This document shows, piece after piece, positions 59,030-64,000 of a stretch of 64,000 nucleotides of DNA. The number at the start of each line of letters is the position of its first letter. Position 1 is the stretch's first letter. Source of the stretch: Hymenopus coronatus (Eukaryota > Arthropoda > Insecta > Mantodea > Hymenopodidae); assembly GCA_030762935.1 (NCBI GenBank), contig CM060892.1, positions 90,988,827 through 91,052,826 of the forward strand, written 5' to 3'. The notes under the pieces were generated by a model. The model saw only the letters and a program-made list of their open reading frames with translations, was not told where the DNA came from and ran no database searches. The position numbers and the translations under genes are program-made.

Positions 59030-59872
59030 AAATAAAACTCCTTCGCATTTGAAAAAATACTCAAATAGATTAAAACTGAAATCTATTACAAGGCATCCTG
59101 TCTCGGAAATCGTTAAAAAAACATATTGGACAAACATTGTATGCCTTTAAGAGACAAATGTGTAGAGTAGGATTTTAGCTGGCTCTTACGGTTTACTGGT
59201 TAAGCAAAAGTCCTGCACAAAGTAAGAATGTCACGGTCTGTTCCCAAAAAAATTGAAGATGTACATTTTATTTGTCATAATAATGTATTATATTTATCGT
59301 TTCGCAATCGGCTTACCCTCCCCGTATTTGTAGGTCTCGCAAGCCAATGTCTAGCGGTCAGAAGCCTGTTGGGGAGCCAACGTCACGAAACCACAGGATG
59401 AAGAATCTACTACGAGGGCCCAGCCCGTAGCCAAGCATTAACATGAGGAAATGGATGCTATGAAATGTAAGTGAAATTGATGAATAGAAAGACGATAATT
59501 GGTGGAATGAGTAGCGGGGGAAACCGACGGATCTAGAGAGAACTCGCCTAGACGCCACTTCGTTCACCACGAATCCTACATGCGGGCGCTTGGGATCGAA
59601 CCCGGGCCATCTAGATGGGCTGCGAGCGGTCTAACTATTTACTGACGGCGCCGCCTTATTATGAAATATATACGACGATATTTTAATGAACATCTTTTGA
59701 GCCATTTTTTATAAAATCGAAACATTTGAAAAATCTGCCATGTAAAGGGTAGTTTGAGGGCGACCTGATTTTGCAAAAAATTTTATATAGGTACTCGTAT
59801 TTATCTAGAGGAACAATTACCTCTGGGTTTTGGAGTTAAACCTTAATTTGTTGTAGACTAGGTAGAGAAAGT
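59030..59872 (-). mobile_element. FamA repeat copy split by a type 3 SINE
   Basis: First part 59030-59297: GAAATCGTTAAAAAAACATA, CTTACGGTTTACTGGTTAAG, GAAGATGTACATTTTATTTG. Second part 59653-59872: ATATTTTAATGAACATCTTT, CATGTAAAGGGTAGTTTGAG, and the terminal palindrome remnant GTAGACTAGGTAGAGAAAGT. The SINE sits between collinear parts of the body, so it inserted after FamA. Confidence 0.8.
59298..59652 (-). mobile_element. tRNA-derived SINE, type 3, copy 3 (full length)
   Basis: Tail CAATCGGCTTACCCTCCCCG, body with GGTGGAATGAGTAGCGGGGG, then the tRNA-like head in reverse: GGGCGCTTGGGATCGAACCC (box B) and GCGAGCGGTCTAACTATTTA (box A) to GGCGCCGCC. It is inserted inside a FamA copy. Confidence 0.88.
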
Positions 59873-60321
59873 CGTGTGATTGGAAAACAAATTCAGTATT
59901 GTCACCTTGAAAACGAGTTGTATGAGAAGCCGATAACGATAAAAATGTGTGCTAGTTTATCACCACAATTTATATTCGTACTAAGAAGTACAATGATAAA
60001 TACAGTTATATCGATACACCAATCTGAACACAAAGGCGATTTATTACTGTGCAGTAGATGCGGCTGGAACACTCGAGTTATGGCTGACATTAACAGCCAT
60101 TACTGAAGATGAACGATCATCTCCTAGATACAGCGTTGAACCTGCTTGCCTCGTGACCCAGGAGTCCAGAGTTGGAATCTGGCAAACGTAATCGTGCATG
60201 AAAAAAAAAAAACAACAACAAAAAATTACTTACTTTCTCTACAAAGAAGAATGGCAAAAGCCTATCTATTTTGGATTTTGCGCTCATTTTCAAACTTATG
60301 TAACCAATATTTATCCTCGCG

Positions 60322-60668
60322 ACGGCGCCATGATGAGTGGTTAGACCGCTTACCTCCTATCTAGGCGGCCGGGGTTCAATCCCAAGCGCTCACATGTGGG
60401 ACTGGTGGTGGACGAAGCGGTGTCCGGGGGGATTTCTCTGGGTCCTTCGGTTTCCTCCGCCTCTCTTTCCACCAATTGCTACATCAATACCGCTTACATT
60501 TCATATTATCCACTTCCTCATGTTTATGCCTGATTATAGGCCTACCCCTCATAACACGTTCTCCATTCTGTGGTTTCGTGCCGTTGGTTCCCCAGCAGAA
60601 TTCTGACCCCTAGGCAGGGGGTTTTAAGTCCTACGGTTACGGGAAGGGTAAGCCGATTATGAAACGAA
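60322..60668 (+). mobile_element. tRNA-derived SINE, type 3, copy 4 (full length, reference copy)
   Basis: The head GACGGCGCCATGATGAGTGG, then TTAGACCGC, carries box A. Box B is GGGGTTCAATCCCAAGCGC at 60371-60389, a near-consensus GGTTCRANTCC. Body CTCTGGGTCCTTCGGTTTCC and CTCTTTCCACCAATTGCTAC; tail GGGTAAGCCGATTATGAAAC. At about 347 bp this is typical SINE size. It has no poly-A tail; the 3' end likely determines recognition by a partner LINE, but I cannot say which. Confidence 0.9.
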
Positions 60669-60789
60669 ACTTATCCTCGCATGTATTAGTATGTGCCTCC
60701 TAAAAACAGATATGATTTTCTTTGTGCATTACTGTTTATTTTTATGCAGCTCCTACAACCTATCATTTCGAAAGCTCTTTACTTTAACT

Positions 60790-61613
60790 ACACATATTAT
60801 GCATACACTAGGTGGAGAAAATATTGTATCCAGCCAAAGATTCGACCGAAAAAATGCGAGATTACGCCGAAAATGTTTCTAAGTTCAAAAATAGCCATTT
60901 TAGAAAAAGGTACGCGCGCACGTGAGTACGTCGATAGTTTAAGTAAAACGAAAATACTTAAATGCCAAATTTGGTATTTAAGTTTAGTATTTTCCAAAGA
61001 TGTGACACGAATATTTTCAAGAAAATTTCCCCTCCCCAAACTATTCTTTGAATGGACTTTTTTTTTTCAAAAATTTTGTTTTCCTCAGAAATATCTCTAA
61101 CGATTTTTTTTATTAAAATGTCGTATATTAAAGATGTTTAAATGAAGAGTAAAATGTTTTCTTGAACTATCTGGAAGACTCTGAAGACTTCTTCATTCTG
61201 TATGAATTTTGTATAACTGGTAAACCTAAGAGGATGATAAAAATCTATTACAGAAAAGTACCTCCCGTAAAAACACATAACATATATCATATACTTTTTT
61301 GTGGTGTTAACCGTATACGAGATATACTTTGTCATTGGTTTCATTTTAAACTACTTAAAGTTTTCTCAAACAGAAAGCTATTTTCGTTTCAAATCTCTTT
61401 TATTTTACTCCTAGCCATGAAAACGGACTGGATTTATATAACATTTGATTATCACTTTAGACTACTGTATTGCCTTACTTTTCTTCTACTTAGAAAGAAC
61501 TAATACAACCATTTCTGCTAATGTATCTCTCAATCACCAAATGTAAATAAAGGTATAATCTTTGTAACAATATTTTCTAGAGAAGGTCATATAAATGGTA
61601 CACATAAGATTTT
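60790..61613 (+). mobile_element. FamA repeat copy with non-GT core
   Basis: CATACACTAGGTGGAGAAAA, then a spacer with ATTACGCCGAAAATGTTTCT, a short GCGCGCACGTGAGTACGTCG core, AAATGCCAAATTTGGTATTT, GATGTGACACGAATATTTTC, AACTGGTAAACCTAAGAGGA and the end GTCATATAAATGGTACACAT. Confidence 0.82.
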
Positions 61614-61674
61614 TTCTATTTATTTATTTATGGTAACGTTAATTAAGATTTGCAACACGGTTTCATCATACACT

Positions 61675-62437
61675 CTCACCTTCTCGACCACGTATGGCAT
61701 GGACATAGTAAGTAGAGAAAGTATTGTATTCCATCCAAAAGCTAACAACAGGTTTCACCGGAAATGTAGTGTCTCCCTGAATCAAAACAGAAAAAAACAA
61801 AATTAGAAAAATGTCAGCGCGCAGACGTGTTTATGTGTGGCAGCATAGCTAAAAAACGAAAAGTCGGGTAAAAATCAAACTTGATATTTAAATTCAGTAT
61901 CTTCCAAGAATGCGACACGAAGATTTTTAGGAAAATCCTCCTACTCTAACTACGCCTTACATAAAACATTTTTCTAATTATTCTTTTTTTTTTTTTCTCA
62001 AAAAAAAAAGCTCAAACGATTTTGTTTACAATAGCATATGTTAAAGACACTTTCTTGGTAAATGAAATGTATATCTTGAATTTTATGGGAATAATCCTAA
62101 ATTTTGGGTAACTCGTAAGCCATAACAGCTACAAAAAACTTACTAGAGAACAAAATATAGATCGCATTAAAATACACAATTTATGTTGTGTACAGTTTTT
62201 CCAGAGTTAACAGTTTCGGAGATATTTCTTGTTATTGGGTTCAATTTTAAACTACTTAAACTCTTTTCAAGCGGGAAGTCAGATTTCGTTATGCTTTTTA
62301 TTTTACTCCCAAGGATGCAAAATAGAACCGAAGATAATTTTTGTTTGATGTGGATAAAATAATATGTTTTTGTAAGAATAGTTTGTTTGCAGAACAGGTA
62401 GTGAAAGTTATTTGAATGAAACACATAAGATTTTTTG
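61675..62437 (+). mobile_element. FamA repeat copy following the previous one head to tail
   Basis: CTCACCTTCTCGACCACGTA, then CATAGTAAGTAGAGAAAGTA, GTTTCACCGGAAATGTAGTG, a minimal core GACGTGTTTATGTGTG, TTCCAAGAATGCGACACGAA, GAATTTTATGGGAATAATCC and the end GAATGAAACACATAAGATTT. It begins about 60 bp after the previous copy and in the same orientation. Confidence 0.82.
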
Positions 62438-62934
62438 TAGTTACAGACAAGGGAATTGAGGAGACCGTAATCAGATGTTTAAAGGTGGGACATTATATGC
62501 TGTTCTTGAAATTCCAGTCTTTCTAGAACATTTCGAGAACACTACCTCAAAAAATGTCCACAGCCTTTCAATGACATTGCGAGAACAGCACTTAAAGAAA
62601 CGACAAAGTATTGAAAATTCAATTTAATGTATGAGATATCTCGGGAATGCCTGATGCAGGAAACATATTATTTGCATTACATTTTTAAGGACACTTACAT
62701 TTATTGAGAAGTAGGTTTCGACTATCTGTTGTGATTTATCTTATGCAATATTACATAAACTTTCGTTCAACGAAGAGAACTTCCCAGTCTAATTTATGAG
62801 AATTTAAATTATGCCTTTCATTTGTAACGTAAATAATTTCAATTTGGTAATTTCAATACAAAATTCACAAAGTGGCTCTTTGGAAAAAAAAAAAAAACCG
62901 AATAGAAAGGTAATCATGTTAATGTTACTTTGGA

Positions 62935-63010
62935 AAATGTAAATTTCTTGAAAAACCTTGTGTCGTATAAGTACAAGATACTTAAATTAACTAAGGTACT
63001 TGATGCAAAT
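62935..63010 (-). mobile_element. FamA repeat fragment
   Basis: TTTCTTGAAAAACCTTGTGT and ACAAGATACTTAAATTAAC match the conserved region next to the core in minus orientation; the rest is lost. Confidence 0.5.
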
Positions 63011-63478
63011 GTGGCCAATTAACTGCCCTGCTAGTAATTATGTTTTCCAAGAGATGGCGCTAGCATGTCAAATAACGAGCTATGGATAATTTGAAAACCA
63101 GGCCGATGGAACAAAGACTTTTGAGTTTTGTAAACTGACCGAGGAGCAGTTGTAATCCTAGCGTTGGTAATATTTTTATTTAATTGTAATTATATTATGC
63201 AATTATATATATATATTTAATTATCATATATTGGTGATTATTGCTCATGCAATGCATAGTAAAGTTTTTTCTAAGCTCTATCCTGACATGCAATGCATCT
63301 TTGAAATGCATTCTAATTAACTGATAAATGAACTATTTTTTCGAGAGGTGCTGCACTCAGACAATATATCCACTTTTGGGCATATTACCTACAAATGCTC
63401 ATTTATTGTTAATATTTATTATCTATTCCAGATAATAAATCCCCTAATTCTGGGACAAAATAGAGGTAATGAAATCCG

Positions 63479-64000
63479 AAGAGCACGACGCGGCTACTAC
63501 AGGCGGTAACAAATGCTGAACTGATGCCTAACGCTGCGTCTATCATCAGAACTTTTCTCCGTTATCTATTAAAAATAAAAATGAGAAATGTACGAAGATT
63601 TGGATCGAAACGCTCTCTTAACTGAAGAGTAGGTGAAGGTTTTATGGTAATAATAATTTGAGTCGCTGATGTAGGCTTTCCTCTGACGTTAAAAGTAATC
63701 AGACTTTGTGAGTTTCGATTCTGTTAGGTGAACAATATATCAAATAGATTTTCAACTAGAAAAAGCATGACTGGAGGGTATTGACCTAAAGGGTTTTTAG
63801 GTAGAAATCCGGCAGCAGTTAAATGGAAACGCCAGAGCAATGAAATTAAATGAGTTCGTCGTAAATGACTATTTTGCTACATTTCGTAAGATTCTCCTAC
63901 AAAAGAATGTAAAGACATTCCCAGACAAAAATTACAATATGGACGAAAAGGGAGGCTGACTTCATTTGCACAAAGAACCTCTCCTTTATGTCAGGAAGGG
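63479..64000 (+). pseudogene. pogo/Tigger-type transposase (CENP-B-like), decayed, runs off window
   Basis: Tigger-type proteins are DDE transposases with N-terminal helix-turn-helix domains and relate to CENP-B. In order on the plus strand: frame 63479-63625 reads TTRLLQAVTNAELMPNAASI, then FGSKRSL before a TGA (first HTH domain). Then ADVGFPLTLKVIRLCEF near 63675 and GFLGRNP near 63790, the usual 'MADxGFPLTRKxxxxLA...GKDWLxGFLxRNPxxS'. Then frame 63801-64000 reads ARAMKLNEFVVNDYFATFRK and NYNMDEKG, the start of the DDE domain with its first catalytic Asp (usually NxDExG), then a TGA in place of Arg and LHLHKEPLLYVRKG. At least two stops and two frame changes. The rest of the catalytic core would lie right of the window. 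Confidence 0.75.

Noticed and set aside
60322..60395. Possible functional tRNA gene
   Set aside because: Box A and B are present but acceptor and anticodon stems do not pair properly, and the same head begins three other SINE copies with a shared body.
1..64000. CRISPR array, bacterial operons, riboswitches, endogenous viral genes
   Set aside because: Tandem arrays here are microsatellites without spacers, no prokaryotic gene organisation exists, and no viral capsid, envelope or polymerase reading was recognised beyond retrotransposon enzymes.

Overview
The window is AT-rich animal nuclear DNA, most likely from an insect. I see no intact host gene, rRNA, functional tRNA, operon or CRISPR. 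Two short pieces of mitochondrial cox1 and cox2 read as insect-type protein under the invertebrate mitochondrial code. The repeats (Jockey-type LINEs, tRNA-derived SINEs, Penelope-like, hAT, PIF/Harbinger and pogo/Tigger elements, many microsatellites) are typical of a large, repeat-rich arthropod genome. I cannot name the species. Everything recognisable is mobile DNA or its debris, and every protein reading carries stops, frameshifts or truncation.

Layout. 1-3110: a broken Jockey-clade LINE (end of ORF1, then endonuclease and reverse transcriptase). 3411-3670: a frameshifted ORF1/gag-like fragment. 4388-9040: a SINE, two antisense LINE fragments, a fold-back tRNA-derived element and a second SINE. 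14978-17156: a third SINE copy, an unassigned open frame and a LINE RT/C-terminal remnant. 18359-19620: a repeat copy holding a cox1 NUMT and a long ATGT array. 20189-22670: a complete but dead hAT transposon with 8-bp target duplications. 28991-29539: a second fold-back element and a LINE C-terminus. 39174-40920: a Harbinger fragment beside a decayed Penelope-like element with inverted terminal arms. 48215-48740: a LINE RNase H remnant. 53067-63010: dense nested repeats, with three SINE copies and a cox2 NUMT. 63479-64000: a decayed pogo/Tigger transposase running off the window.

The dominant component is one non-coding interspersed repeat, called FamA here. It has about 24 full or partial copies in both orientations and covers roughly 14-15 kb, a little under a quarter of the window by hand tally. 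A full copy is about 850-880 bp with fixed order: an imperfect palindromic end built on ACTTTCTCTAC, a short spacer, a variable microsatellite core (usually GT/CA), about 600 bp of conserved AT-rich body, and an opposite end carrying the same 11-mer inverted. It has no ORF. Copies are nested in each other and in SINEs, so it was mobile, probably driven by enzymes encoded elsewhere. I do not recognise it as a named family, and it is my main candidate for something undescribed.

All positions and alignments were made by eye. Family names rest on motif recognition, not on database searches.
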